A DNA stretch of 31,141 bases from an uncultured Chloroflexota bacterium (lineage in GTDB: Bacteria; Chloroflexota; Chloroflexia; Chloroflexales; Roseiflexaceae): positions 1-31,141 of the forward strand of contig CALFIC010000080.1 of NCBI GenBank assembly GCA_937876225.1, read 5' to 3'. This document shows, in pieces, positions 16,410 to 24,069 of this stretch. A program made the translations under genes and the position numbers. Numbering within the stretch: the first letter of the stretch is position 1; every line of letters starts with the position of its first letter. The notes below the pieces were generated by a model. That model was not told the origin of the DNA and made no database searches. It saw nothing but the letters and a program-made list of their open reading frames with translations.

Positions 16410-17456
16410 CATACCGCGGATGGTAGGCAAAATATTGTCGGACAAGCCATGCCCCCACGGTTTGATGGCGACGGCGTGGCGCACAATCTGCATCAGCTCA
16501 GCATCATCAACCCCGGCCCGCAAGGCTGCGCGCAGATCGACTTCGTCATCGCGCAACAGACAGAGGTGCAAGCGGCCGTCGGCGGTGAGACGCATGCGAT
16601 TGCAGGTACTACAAAACGGCTCGCTGACCGAGCTAATAAACCCAATACTCCCTTTGGCGTGGGCAATGCGGTAGCGATGGGCAGGGTCGGCGGCATGCAT
16701 GCCCAAATCGGCCAATGGGCCGAATTCAGCTTCGATACGCGCAATCAATTCGCTACTCGGTACCACACCGTCGTTGGCCACCTCGGCGATGCCGGTGAGG
16801 GGCATTACTTCGATAAAGCGAATATCCCAGGCCCGTTCGAGGGTCAAGGCGGCCACGTCGATGACGTCGTCGTCGTTGAGCCCGCGCACCACCACCATGT
16901 TGAGCTTGATAGGCAACAATCCGGCATCTTCGGCGGCAGTAATCCCCGCCCAGACATCGCTTAGCTTGGCGCCGCGCGTCATGTGTTTGAAGCGCTCGGC
17001 ATTGAGTGAGTCGATGCTGATATTGACGCGGTCGAGCCCGGCCGCTTTGAGGTCGGCGGCAATCGGGGCCAATTTGACGGCGTTGGTGGTCATGGCGATA
17101 TGCTCGATGCCGGGGATGGCTTTGATTTGCGCCACCAGCGACACCAAATCGCGGCGTAAGGTGGGCTCACCCCCCGTCAAACGGATTTTGCGGAAGCCTA
17201 CCGCCGCCGTAGCGCGGATGACTCGCAACAATTCGTCGTTGCTGAGTAATTCGTCTTTGGGCATGAACTGCATGCCGTGTTCGGGCATGCAATAGACGCA
17301 GCGCAGATTACAGCGGTCGGTCAACGAAATACGCAAATAATCGATGCGCCGGCCATAATTGTCGTGGGCTGGTTGATCGCTGGCATAACGTGGCCGGGGC
17401 GTGGTGAGTGGGTCGATGAGGGATATCGGTTGCAGGCGGTTTTCTTCGTATTGCAT
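16392..17456 (-). CDS. moaA: GTP 3',8-cyclase (molybdenum cofactor biosynthesis)
   Basis: A 354-residue radical SAM enzyme that turns GTP into 3',8-cyclo-GTP, the first step toward molybdopterin. The N-terminal cluster motif is CNLRCVYC (C49, C53, C56). The C-terminal substrate-side cluster uses C282, C285 and C299 (CSTCNRMRL, LHLC). TGGEP binds SAM, and the protein ends in the required Gly-Gly. AGAGGAT precedes ATG 17456. It overlaps dinB tail to tail by 18 bp and lies 152 bp downstream of mrp on the same strand. No other moa or mog gene is in the window, so the pathway must be completed elsewhere. Confidence 0.97.
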   Translation of the reverse strand: MQYEENRLQPISLIDPLTTPRPRYASDQPAHDNYGRRIDYLRISLTDRCNLRCVYCMPEHGMQFMPKDELLSNDELLRVIRATAAVGFRKIRLTGGEPTLRRDLVSLVAQIKAIPGIEHIAMTTNAVKLAPIAADLKAAGLDRVNISIDSLNAERFKHMTRGAKLSDVWAGITAAEDAGLLPIKLNMVVVRGLNDDDVIDVAALTLERAWDIRFIEVMPLTGIAEVANDGVVPSSELIARIEAEFGPLADLGMHAADPAHRYRIAHAKGSIGFISSVSEPFCSTCNRMRLTADGRLHLCLLRDDEVDLRAALRAGVDDAELMQIVRHAVAIKPWGHGLSDNILPTIRGMSALGG

Positions 17457-17608
17457 CGCATATTATCCTCTCCGTACATCACCATCTGCGCATGGCAACA
17501 TGCGGCTCTGCTTCATGTTGGTGGGTAATTGTTTTTATAAAAAACGAAGCTGGGCGCTGGTGAATCGAGGCAATGGAGCGCAAATTACGCCCCATCACCA
17601 TCACAAAA

Positions 17609-18703
17609 TTAGACGTTTTCGAGGACGCTGACACGGGCGGCCAGGCGTTGCGCAATAGTGCGGAATACCTCGGCGTAGGCGTCTTGGTTGTCGCTTAGGA
17701 CCGCAGGACGGCCGTCGTCGCCACCAGCGCGGATGCTCATCCCCAAGGGGATTTGGCCCAGCAATGGTACGCCCAAGCGCTCACCCAAGCCAGCAGCGGC
17801 GCCACTGCCAAAGATGTCGTAGCGGGCGCCGGTATCGGGGGCGATGAAGTAGGCCATGTTTTCGATCAGACCCAACAACGGCACATTGACCTTGCGGAAC
17901 ATTTCCATGCTTTTGACGACGTCAATCGCTGCCACTTGTTGGGGGGTGGTGACGGTGACGGCCCCCGTCAAGCCGACGTTTTGCAACGACTGTGCCAACG
18001 TCAAGGCGATATCGCCGGTGCCTGGAGGCATGTCGATAATCAAATAATCGAGGGGTGCCCAATCGACTTGATAGAGGAATTGGCGCAGGAGTTGCGACAC
18101 CATTGGGCCACGCCAAATCACCGGCTGACTTTCGTCAACCAAAAACCCTACCGACATCAGTTTGATACCATGGGCTTGCAGGGGGATCATGCGCGGTTGG
18201 CCGTCGGGGCCTGGCTCGGCCTCGGGTTGACCGGTCACCCCCATCATCAAGGGGATCGACGGACCATAGATGTCGGCATCGAGCAAGCCGACCTTGGCAC
18301 CTTCGCGGGCCAAGGCCGTCGCCAAATTGACGGCCACGGTTGATTTGCCGACGCCACCCTTGCCGGCCGATACGGCGATGACGTGACTCACGCCGGGGAT
18401 GGCTGCTTTGTCGATGATGCCACCGCGCGGTTTGACTTGGGCGGTGAATTCGATGGTGATATTGTCGATCGCCACGCCGGCGATGCGGGTCAGCGCTTCT
18501 TCGCAGGAGGTGCGGATTTCGTGCTTGAGAGGGCAGGCCGGGGTGGTTAATTCAATGGCAAAACTGACTTTGTCGCCGCTAATGACCACATTTTGGATCA
18601 TTTTGCGTGATACCAAGTCCCCACCCAATTCGGGCTCTTGGACGGTGCGCAAGGCATCGAGGATCTGCGCTTCGCTGAAACTATTGCGTGAAAATAACGC
18701 CAT
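17609..18703 (-). CDS. mrp: Mrp/NBP35-type Fe-S carrier P-loop ATPase
   Basis: A 364-residue protein (ApbC/Mrp). Residues 1-88 form a MIP18/DUF59 domain with TPACPLKHEI (Cys57), and residues from about 105 form the ParA-like ATPase. Its deviant Walker A motif is AGKGGVGKS (113-121), with DADIYGPS and DMPPGTGD further on. Family members carry and insert Fe-S clusters. The CxxC that bridges clusters in many homologues, after ENMxYF, is absent here: the sequence reads ENMAYFIAPDTGARYDIFG. Some lineages lack it naturally. AGGTCA precedes the ATG. The neighbours moaA (an Fe-S enzyme) and a [2Fe-2S] protein fit an Fe-S role. Confidence 0.95.
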   Translation of the reverse strand: MALFSRNSFSEAQILDALRTVQEPELGGDLVSRKMIQNVVISGDKVSFAIELTTPACPLKHEIRTSCEEALTRIAGVAIDNITIEFTAQVKPRGGIIDKAAIPGVSHVIAVSAGKGGVGKSTVAVNLATALAREGAKVGLLDADIYGPSIPLMMGVTGQPEAEPGPDGQPRMIPLQAHGIKLMSVGFLVDESQPVIWRGPMVSQLLRQFLYQVDWAPLDYLIIDMPPGTGDIALTLAQSLQNVGLTGAVTVTTPQQVAAIDVVKSMEMFRKVNVPLLGLIENMAYFIAPDTGARYDIFGSGAAAGLGERLGVPLLGQIPLGMSIRAGGDDGRPAVLSDNQDAYAEVFRTIAQRLAARVSVLENV

Positions 18704-18716
18704 GATGACCTACATG

Positions 18717-18739
18717 CTTATTCAATAAGTAAAACTATA
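18717..18739 (-). promoter_or_regulatory. mrp upstream region with CTTATTCAATAAG palindrome
   Basis: The 13-bp palindrome CTTATT-C-AATAAG (18717-18729) lies 14 bp before the mrp ATG. It follows a -10-like TATAGT on the minus strand (18734-18739). No good -35 is seen. It may be an operator near the transcription start. Confidence 0.35.
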
Positions 18740-18763
18740 CCTATTGTAGCATATCCCACATGA

Positions 18764-19081
18764 TTATTCGGGCAGCGTCCGTAGGGAGCTGGGATGGAGC
18801 AAGTCGGTGACGATATGTTGTTGCCCTAAATGCTGGGTGACGATGGTGGTGACGTGGTGGTGGGTGAGGCGGCAATAGCGGATGGGACCGGGCCAAATCG
18901 TCAGATTGGGACCGTCGTCACAGCGTCCTTGGCACCCACTGGCGCGCACGTCGCAACGTGCCGTGAGGTCGGCTTTTTCGAGGGCGTTGATGAGCGTCGG
19001 GCGCAACGTTTCGCCATGACAAAACGGCCCATGACAGAGATAAATTCGATATTCTGGTGTGTTCATGGGGGCATTATACAA
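18764..19081 (-). CDS. thioredoxin-like [2Fe-2S] ferredoxin
   Basis: A 105-residue protein of the thioredoxin-like [2Fe-2S] ferredoxin family (related to NuoE C-terminal domains). The cluster Cys are in YLCHGPFCHG and in GCQGRC, followed by the typical DGPNLTIWP and a helix TTIVTQHL. It should carry electrons in the cytoplasm. The start is probably TTG 19081, because GGAGGA ends 7 nt upstream. ATG 19066 lacks any ribosome site, and GTG 19087 is too close to it. It lies 60 bp upstream of mrp on the same strand and is divergent from the small ORF and amine oxidase. Confidence 0.85.
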   Translation of the reverse strand: MYNAPMNTPEYRIYLCHGPFCHGETLRPTLINALEKADLTARCDVRASGCQGRCDDGPNLTIWPGPIRYCRLTHHHVTTIVTQHLGQQHIVTDLLHPSSLRTLPE

Positions 19082-19104
19082 TATCACTCCTCCGAAAATG
19101 GACT

Positions 19105-19129
19105 GATAATGATATTATCGGTGTACAAT
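19105..19129 (+). promoter_or_regulatory. divergent intergenic operator candidate and -10 box
   Basis: GATAAT-GAT-ATTATC (19105-19119) is a perfect 6-bp inverted repeat directly upstream of a good -10 sequence TACAAT (19124-19129) on the plus strand. It lies in the gap between the ferredoxin and the small ORF, so it could control either or both. Confidence 0.45.
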
Positions 19130-19154
19130 AAAAAAAACTGCGATGAGGTGCATG

Positions 19155-19322
19155 ATGAATGTGCGACTGAACGAAATTTTGACACCGGAATTATTAACAG
19201 AACATGCCCAGCACATCCGGGATTTTTTGCTCCTCGAAGGAGTCACCCCGGCCGCTGAACTGGGCGATACGTTGCTATCAGAACGGCTCATCAAAGAGCT
19301 CATTGAAGAATTGGCAGGATAA
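19155..19322 (+). CDS. small hypothetical protein (55 aa) leading the amine oxidase gene
   Basis: ATG 19155 begins a 55-codon frame (MNVRLNEILTPELL...), with GAGG 6 nt upstream and a TAA stop 5 bp before the amine oxidase ATG. The product is acidic, rich in Leu and Glu, probably helical, with no Cys and no membrane segment (LLLEGVTPAAELGDTLLSER is typical). I do not recognise a family. The close spacing and its place after a promoter-like sequence suggest it is the first gene of the amine oxidase transcript. A second in-frame ATG at 19152 is possible but too near the ribosome site. Confidence 0.65.
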   Translation: MNVRLNEILTPELLTEHAQHIRDFLLLEGVTPAAELGDTLLSERLIKELIEELAG

Positions 19323-19327
19323 CTATA

Positions 19328-20746
19328 ATGAACCAACGTCGACAATTTGGCCGCTTACTGATCCACAGCCTCATCCTTGCGAGTTGTGGCAGTACTGCCA
19401 CGACCACCACTACTACTCCCGATAAACCGCTCAAGTCCACCAAAGCGTCTGGTACGCAGGCTGTCGATGTATTGATTATCGGCGCGGGGATTGCGGGTGT
19501 GGCGGCGGCAGCGACATTGCGAGCTGCCGGCAAAAGTGTGCGCATCCTTGAGGCTCGCAATCGTATCGGTGGGCGGATGTGGAGCTGGCGTAAGTGGGGC
19601 GCGCCGGTTGAGCTCGGTGCCAATTGGATCGAAACCTCCAAAGGCAACCCGCTTGTCAACCTTGCCAAAGATGCCGGTGTGGCCACCCATGCCGACCCCG
19701 AAGAAGCTAATGAATTGTTTATCGATACCGTGGCAGGACGTGAGCTGAGTGAATCGGAAGCCGAAGGATTGTATAACCAAATCGAATCAATGCTCGATGC
19801 CTTGATTACTGCGGCCGAAGATCGCGACCCCAACCAAGACACTAGCTTGCGTGACGCCTTGAATAATTTGCCGGCCTACAAAAAACTCAATCCGAATCGT
19901 CGCCGCCTTATCGAAAGCGCCTTGACCCAAGTGCTCAATGATGACTACGGCGTTGAAGCCGACAAATTATCGTGGATTGGTTATGATTCCGGCGAAGCAG
20001 CCTATAGTGGTGGCAATAAATTTGTGATTGGTGGCTATGACGGCATCCCCACCATGCTAGCCGGTGATACCCCGATTGAGTATGAAACAGTAGTTGACAA
20101 AATCAGCTGGGATAAAAACGGTGTACGAGTTGCCTCTGGCGATCGTGTCTGGGAAGCTGATGCGGTGATCGTGACGGTACCGTTGGGCGTCCTTAAAGCC
20201 CAAAGTATTGCGTTTGAGCCGGCGTTGCCCACTAAATACACGAATGCCCTCACGCAACTCGAAATGGGCTTGCTCGACCGCTGTGTGATGAAGTTTGACA
20301 AGGTGTTTTGGGATACGCAATACACGACGTTTAGTGTGGCGGGGCCTGATCCGGCGGCGTGGTATCAATTTATCCCTCTCAATGGTCCACTCGGCATCCC
20401 TGCCTTAGCAGCCTTTAATTCGGGGAGCGTGGCATGGAATCTCGAAACCAAAAGTGATGACGAAATCAAAGCCGAAATGCTGGCCGTCATTAAAGCCGCC
20501 TTTGATGCCGAACCGACCGTGGTCGACATGGTGATTACGCGCTGGGGTCAAGACCCCTTTGCGCGTGGTTCGTATTCTTATGTGCCCGTCGGTGGTTCGG
20601 CAAAGGCCCGCAATGTGCTGGCCAAACCAGTCAGTGATCAGCTTTATTTGGCTGGTGAAGCCTATACCAATACCGATTCTTCATCGGTGCATGGCGCCTA
20701 CAATAGTGGGATTGCCACGGCGAAACAAGTGCTGGAACGCTTGTAA
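19328..20746 (+). CDS. flavin-containing amine oxidase, probable Tat-exported lipoprotein (copy 1)
   Basis: A 472-residue FAD-dependent amine oxidase of the monoamine/polyamine oxidase superfamily. GAGIAG (52-57) and ILEARNRIGGR form the FAD-binding Rossmann start; AGEAYTNTDSSSVHGAY is the C-terminal FAD site. The N-terminus has twin Arg (R4-R5, RRQF) before a short hydrophobic stretch and the lipobox LASC (Cys20), then a Thr-rich linker. So a folded flavoprotein is probably exported by Tat and lipid-anchored outside. It should oxidise an amine, giving an aldehyde or imine plus H2O2; the substrate is unknown. It is clearly a paralogue of the gene at 24070. It follows the small ORF after 5 bp and precedes a nitroreductase. 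Confidence 0.9.
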   Translation: MNQRRQFGRLLIHSLILASCGSTATTTTTTPDKPLKSTKASGTQAVDVLIIGAGIAGVAAAATLRAAGKSVRILEARNRIGGRMWSWRKWGAPVELGANWIETSKGNPLVNLAKDAGVATHADPEEANELFIDTVAGRELSESEAEGLYNQIESMLDALITAAEDRDPNQDTSLRDALNNLPAYKKLNPNRRRLIESALTQVLNDDYGVEADKLSWIGYDSGEAAYSGGNKFVIGGYDGIPTMLAGDTPIEYETVVDKISWDKNGVRVASGDRVWEADAVIVTVPLGVLKAQSIAFEPALPTKYTNALTQLEMGLLDRCVMKFDKVFWDTQYTTFSVAGPDPAAWYQFIPLNGPLGIPALAAFNSGSVAWNLETKSDDEIKAEMLAVIKAAFDAEPTVVDMVITRWGQDPFARGSYSYVPVGGSAKARNVLAKPVSDQLYLAGEAYTNTDSSSVHGAYNSGIATAKQVLERL

Positions 20747-20820
20747 GTGTTGGCCTGCCTGTTGTCTGCTTATTGATGCGCGGTGCCTTTATGGTACGAA
20801 CGAAAGAGAACACTGCCCGT

Positions 20821-21465
20821 ATGACGAGCGAATCTACTTCGATAATAGAATCTCCCATGTTTGATCGTGATGAAGAATCTGCATCACGGTTGCTGAATGC
20901 CTTGGCCAATCGGCGCAGTTTTGCCCTCAAAGACATCACTGCTGACCCCGTTGATCGTGGGGTGATTGCTCAACTCCTAGAAGCCGCTAATTGGGCTCCT
21001 AGTCATGGCAAAACTGAACCGTGGCGGTTTGTGGTTTATAGTGGCGCGGCGCGCCAGGAATTGAGTGACGCCTTTGGGGCGGCCTTTCACGCCCTCAATC
21101 CTGCCCAGCCAGTGGGTAGCCCCGGCGAATTAGCGCAGAGCCAGCGGGTATGGCAAGCGCCGGTCTGGATTGCGTTGGGGATGCAACCGAGCCAAAAAAT
21201 GCCCGAATGGGAAGATTTAATCGCTTTTGGTAGCGCCGTGCAAAACATGCACCTGATGGCGAGCGCTTTGGGACTGGCCAGTAAATGGACGAGTGGTGCC
21301 GTCGTGCTCCATCCTAGCGTTGCCACGGTGGTCGGCTTTGCCCCAGATACCAAGCTGTATGGCTTTTTTTATGTGGGGCATCCTGCCATTGCTTGGCCTA
21401 CTGGTCAGCGTCGCCCTATCGCCGAAAAAGTACGCTGGGTTGATGACCACGCCGACGCTGAATAA
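20821..21465 (+). CDS. nitroreductase-family FMN oxidoreductase
   Basis: A 214-residue nitroreductase-like protein. NRRSFALKDIT and LLEAANWAPSHGKTEPWRFVVY are the family FMN-binding N-terminal blocks (Arg pair near the start, then W-A-P-S-x-x-x-x-x-P-W-R-F). SAVQNMHLMASALGLASKW is the central helix that lines the flavin, and FFYVGHP comes near the end. Such enzymes reduce quinones, nitro compounds or other electron acceptors using NAD(P)H. The start is uncertain: the frame opens at TTG 20773, with ATGs at 20776, 20791, 20821 and 20857, none with a strong ribosome site. ATG 20821 follows AAAGAGAA by about 10 nt and is preferred. It shares its downstream terminator with the convergent Gfo/Idh gene. 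Confidence 0.85.
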   Translation: MTSESTSIIESPMFDRDEESASRLLNALANRRSFALKDITADPVDRGVIAQLLEAANWAPSHGKTEPWRFVVYSGAARQELSDAFGAAFHALNPAQPVGSPGELAQSQRVWQAPVWIALGMQPSQKMPEWEDLIAFGSAVQNMHLMASALGLASKWTSGAVVLHPSVATVVGFAPDTKLYGFFYVGHPAIAWPTGQRRPIAEKVRWVDDHADAE

Positions 21466-21477
21466 GGTAAAGAAAAT

Positions 21478-21511
21478 CCCCCGTCGACATTACGTCGGCG
21501 GGGGTATTTTT
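21478..21511 (+). terminator. rho-independent terminator between convergent genes
   Basis: CCCCCGTCGAC (21478-21488) pairs with GTCGGCGGGGG (21494-21504), with one G-T wobble and a 5-nt loop, and is followed by TATTTTT. It terminates the nitroreductase transcript. On the opposite strand the stem is followed by ATTTTC, so it may work both ways. Confidence 0.9.
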
Positions 21512-21522
21512 GTGGAGGTGCG

Positions 21523-22545
21523 TTATGCCCGTACAATCCCAGGCACAATGGCATCATCCCAATCGGACTGAATTTCGACCCGTTTGCCACTGATGGCCGA
21601 GGCATAACAGGCAAACATGACCCCTTGATTGCGGGCGGCAATTTCAATGCGAGTGGGGAACATGTGCCAGTTTTCGTCACCGACCAGCACACGCTGGAGG
21701 TGCGCAAACAAGGCTCCTTGGGCGAGTTCGTCGTCGTGGGGCCAGCCAGTGGCACCCTGACTAAAGACGCCGTCAATCCAGGCTGTCCAGCCTTGGTTGA
21801 GTGATACCCAGATGCGCCCACGAGCACCGATGATTTCGACTTGTTGTTGGTACCAAATCACCGATTCGTCGGGGACCAGCGGTGCTGACGCACCGGCATT
21901 GAACCACAAGCGGGCATACCCCATACCAATCACGGCACTGGTATCGGCAGGTACGGGGGTGGTGGCGAAGTATTCGACGCCGTCACAATTGGCCATCACC
22001 CATTGTGGGTCGGGCAAGTCGCTGAGGGCAGCGGCGGTAAGGGCGAGATCGAGGATGTGAGGACCTTGTTCGAGGATATTGACGCCGGTGCTGGCGCGGA
22101 TCGCACGTACCTGGCCGAGGGCACCGGAGCGGAGCATCTCCCAAATCTGTTGCCAATGGGGCATCCACTGATATTGAGTATTGACGGCAATCAGGCGCTC
22201 TGCACCGAGGGCGGCCAAGGCGCGACATTCTGATGGCGAGAGGGCGATTGGTTTTTCGATCAAAATCGCTGGTGCCCCTGCATCAATTGCGGCTTGCACG
22301 ATGCCGAGGCGAATATGCGGTGGGGTGACGATATCGACCAAGTCGGGTTTGGTTTGGGCGATAGCGGTGGCCATGTCGGTGTAACGCGTCGTAATCCCGA
22401 ATTTGTCACCGGTGGCGGCTAACCGCTCCGGATCTAATTCACATAATGCAACGAGCTCGACGACATCACTAGCCAACATGGCGGCGATGTGTGATTGGGC
22501 ACGACCGCCACACCCCACCTGCAAAATACGCAATTTGCGCGACAT
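21523..22545 (-). CDS. Gfo/Idh/MocA-family oxidoreductase (copy 1)
   Basis: A 340-residue NAD(P)-dependent dehydrogenase-like protein. VGCGGRAQSH (10-19) is the dinucleotide loop and IEKPI (96-100) contains the conserved E-K-P whose Lys is catalytic. GPHILDLAL provides the His-containing substrate helix. Members act on sugars, inositols or related polyols; the substrate here is unknown. AAAGGAG lies 7 nt before the ATG. It is divergent from the P450 (229-bp gap) and convergent with the nitroreductase, so it is a single-gene unit inside an otherwise plus-strand oxidative block. Confidence 0.92.
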   Translation of the reverse strand: MSRKLRILQVGCGGRAQSHIAAMLASDVVELVALCELDPERLAATGDKFGITTRYTDMATAIAQTKPDLVDIVTPPHIRLGIVQAAIDAGAPAILIEKPIALSPSECRALAALGAERLIAVNTQYQWMPHWQQIWEMLRSGALGQVRAIRASTGVNILEQGPHILDLALTAAALSDLPDPQWVMANCDGVEYFATTPVPADTSAVIGMGYARLWFNAGASAPLVPDESVIWYQQQVEIIGARGRIWVSLNQGWTAWIDGVFSQGATGWPHDDELAQGALFAHLQRVLVGDENWHMFPTRIEIAARNQGVMFACYASAISGKRVEIQSDWDDAIVPGIVRA

Positions 22546-22699
22546 GGTGGACTCCTTTATGCATGATGAAAATGAATGCCGTCAGCGTAGCACGAATCAC
22601 CGCTACGAGCAAAATCTCGTGTACATATGGCGTATAGGGTATGCTAAACCGCACTATTTTGTGAAATATGAAAAAAATAACAAAAGAATATAAAGAGAA

Positions 22700-22750
22700 T
22701 GTTCGTTTTAATGCAGAAAATTGACGAACAAAGAGTGTGCGCTTTATAGT
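22700..22750 (+). promoter_or_regulatory. P450 promoter with inverted-repeat operator
   Basis: TTGACG (22721-22726) and TATAGT (22745-22750) with an 18-bp spacer form a good promoter 24 bp before the P450 ATG. TGTTCGT (22700-22706) and ACGAACA (22724-22730) are exact inverted repeats, and the second overlaps the -35. A repressor or activator site is likely. The rest of the 22546-22774 gap holds only AT-rich sequence and a small CGTAGC/GCTACG hairpin (22586-22607). Confidence 0.65.
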
Positions 22751-22774
22751 TAAAGAAAGAAGGAGAATCGTTAT

Positions 22775-23974
22775 ATGACAAACCATGATAGTGGCTTATT
22801 TGCAAATGCGACGTACCGCGTAAATCCCTATGCCGATTATGCACGGATTCGTGCCTTGACGCCCGTATACCCCACCACATTGCCTGATGGGACGCCGGTA
22901 TTGTTGGTGACACGGTATGAAGATGTGCTCCCTGCCCTTAAAGATGCCCGGTTGGTCAAAAACATCAACAATGCCCGTACGGCAGGTTGGTGGTCGCGCC
23001 TCATGCAATCGCTGTTTAGTGGTACAAACATGCTTCGTGCCGACCCACCCGACCATACCCGCTTGCGCAAGTTGGCGAGTGAAGCCTTTAAACCCAAATA
23101 TATTGCCCAGATGCGTGATGCAATTACTACGATAGCCAATCAACTGATTGATCAGGTGGCAGCGCAGGGCCAGATGGATTTGATTCGAGATTTTGCCTTG
23201 CCCTTGCCCATCACCGTGATTACCCAGATGCTCGGGGTGCCGACGAGCGATCATGCCAAATTCCATGAGTGGTCCAATGCGATTATTGCATCGGGGACAC
23301 TGAGTAGCGAAAGTCCCGTCGCAGGGCGCCAAGTCTTGCCGTTGGTGCTGTATATGCGCAAATTAATTGCGCAACGACGCAAACACTTGGGTGATGATTT
23401 GGTCAGTCAATTGATTGTCGCCACGCATGATGGTAGTAAATTGTCGGACGCCGAATTGATTAGTACTACTATTTTGTTGTTGATTGCCGGCCACGAAACG
23501 ACGGTGAATCTGATCGGTAATGGCATGTTAGCCTTGATGCAACACCCTACCCAATATACGTGGTTGCAACAACACCCTGACCACATCCCCACGGCCATCG
23601 AAGAAATGTTGCGCTATGCCAACCCTGTCCAACTCGTCAACCGTTATGCCAGTGTCGATATGGAAATTGCCGGGGTGCCGATTGCTCGTGGCACCCACTT
23701 GCAATTGATATTGGCTTCCGCTAACCACGACGATCACTGGTTGCCGAATGCCGAAGCGTTTGATGTGACTCGTGACGAAGCCAAACACATGGCCTTTAGC
23801 CAAGGGATACATTATTGCCTCGGTGCCCCACTCGCCCGCCTTGAAGGCGAAATTGCCGTGACCACCTTGTTGGCGCGCTTGCCGCAATTACAACTTGCTG
23901 GCTCGGTTGCTGATTTGACGTGGCGCTCGGCAATTGAATTGCGCGGCCTCAAAGAATTACCAGTACGCTGGTAG
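22775..23974 (+). CDS. bacterial cytochrome P450 (class I, CYP107-like)
   Basis: A 399-residue soluble P450. AGHET (238-242) is the oxygen-activating I-helix motif, EEMLR (276-280) contains the K-helix ExxR, and FSQGIHYCLG (341-350) holds the heme-thiolate Cys348. Length and lack of a membrane anchor fit bacterial class I enzymes that need separate ferredoxin and reductase; neither is adjacent. GGAG precedes the ATG by about 9 nt. Such P450s hydroxylate secondary metabolites, fatty acids or terpenoids. Its placement just upstream of the second amine oxidase suggests a shared pathway, but no backbone synthase is in view. Confidence 0.96.
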   Translation: MTNHDSGLFANATYRVNPYADYARIRALTPVYPTTLPDGTPVLLVTRYEDVLPALKDARLVKNINNARTAGWWSRLMQSLFSGTNMLRADPPDHTRLRKLASEAFKPKYIAQMRDAITTIANQLIDQVAAQGQMDLIRDFALPLPITVITQMLGVPTSDHAKFHEWSNAIIASGTLSSESPVAGRQVLPLVLYMRKLIAQRRKHLGDDLVSQLIVATHDGSKLSDAELISTTILLLIAGHETTVNLIGNGMLALMQHPTQYTWLQQHPDHIPTAIEEMLRYANPVQLVNRYASVDMEIAGVPIARGTHLQLILASANHDDHWLPNAEAFDVTRDEAKHMAFSQGIHYCLGAPLARLEGEIAVTTLLARLPQLQLAGSVADLTWRSAIELRGLKELPVRW

Positions 23975-24069
23975 TTTTTTATCACACAAAAAATCATGCA
24001 CGATATGGAACGAGTTGTTTCGCTATTGCGTCTAAAACGGTGTAGTGGTGATAAACGAAAGTAGATGAC

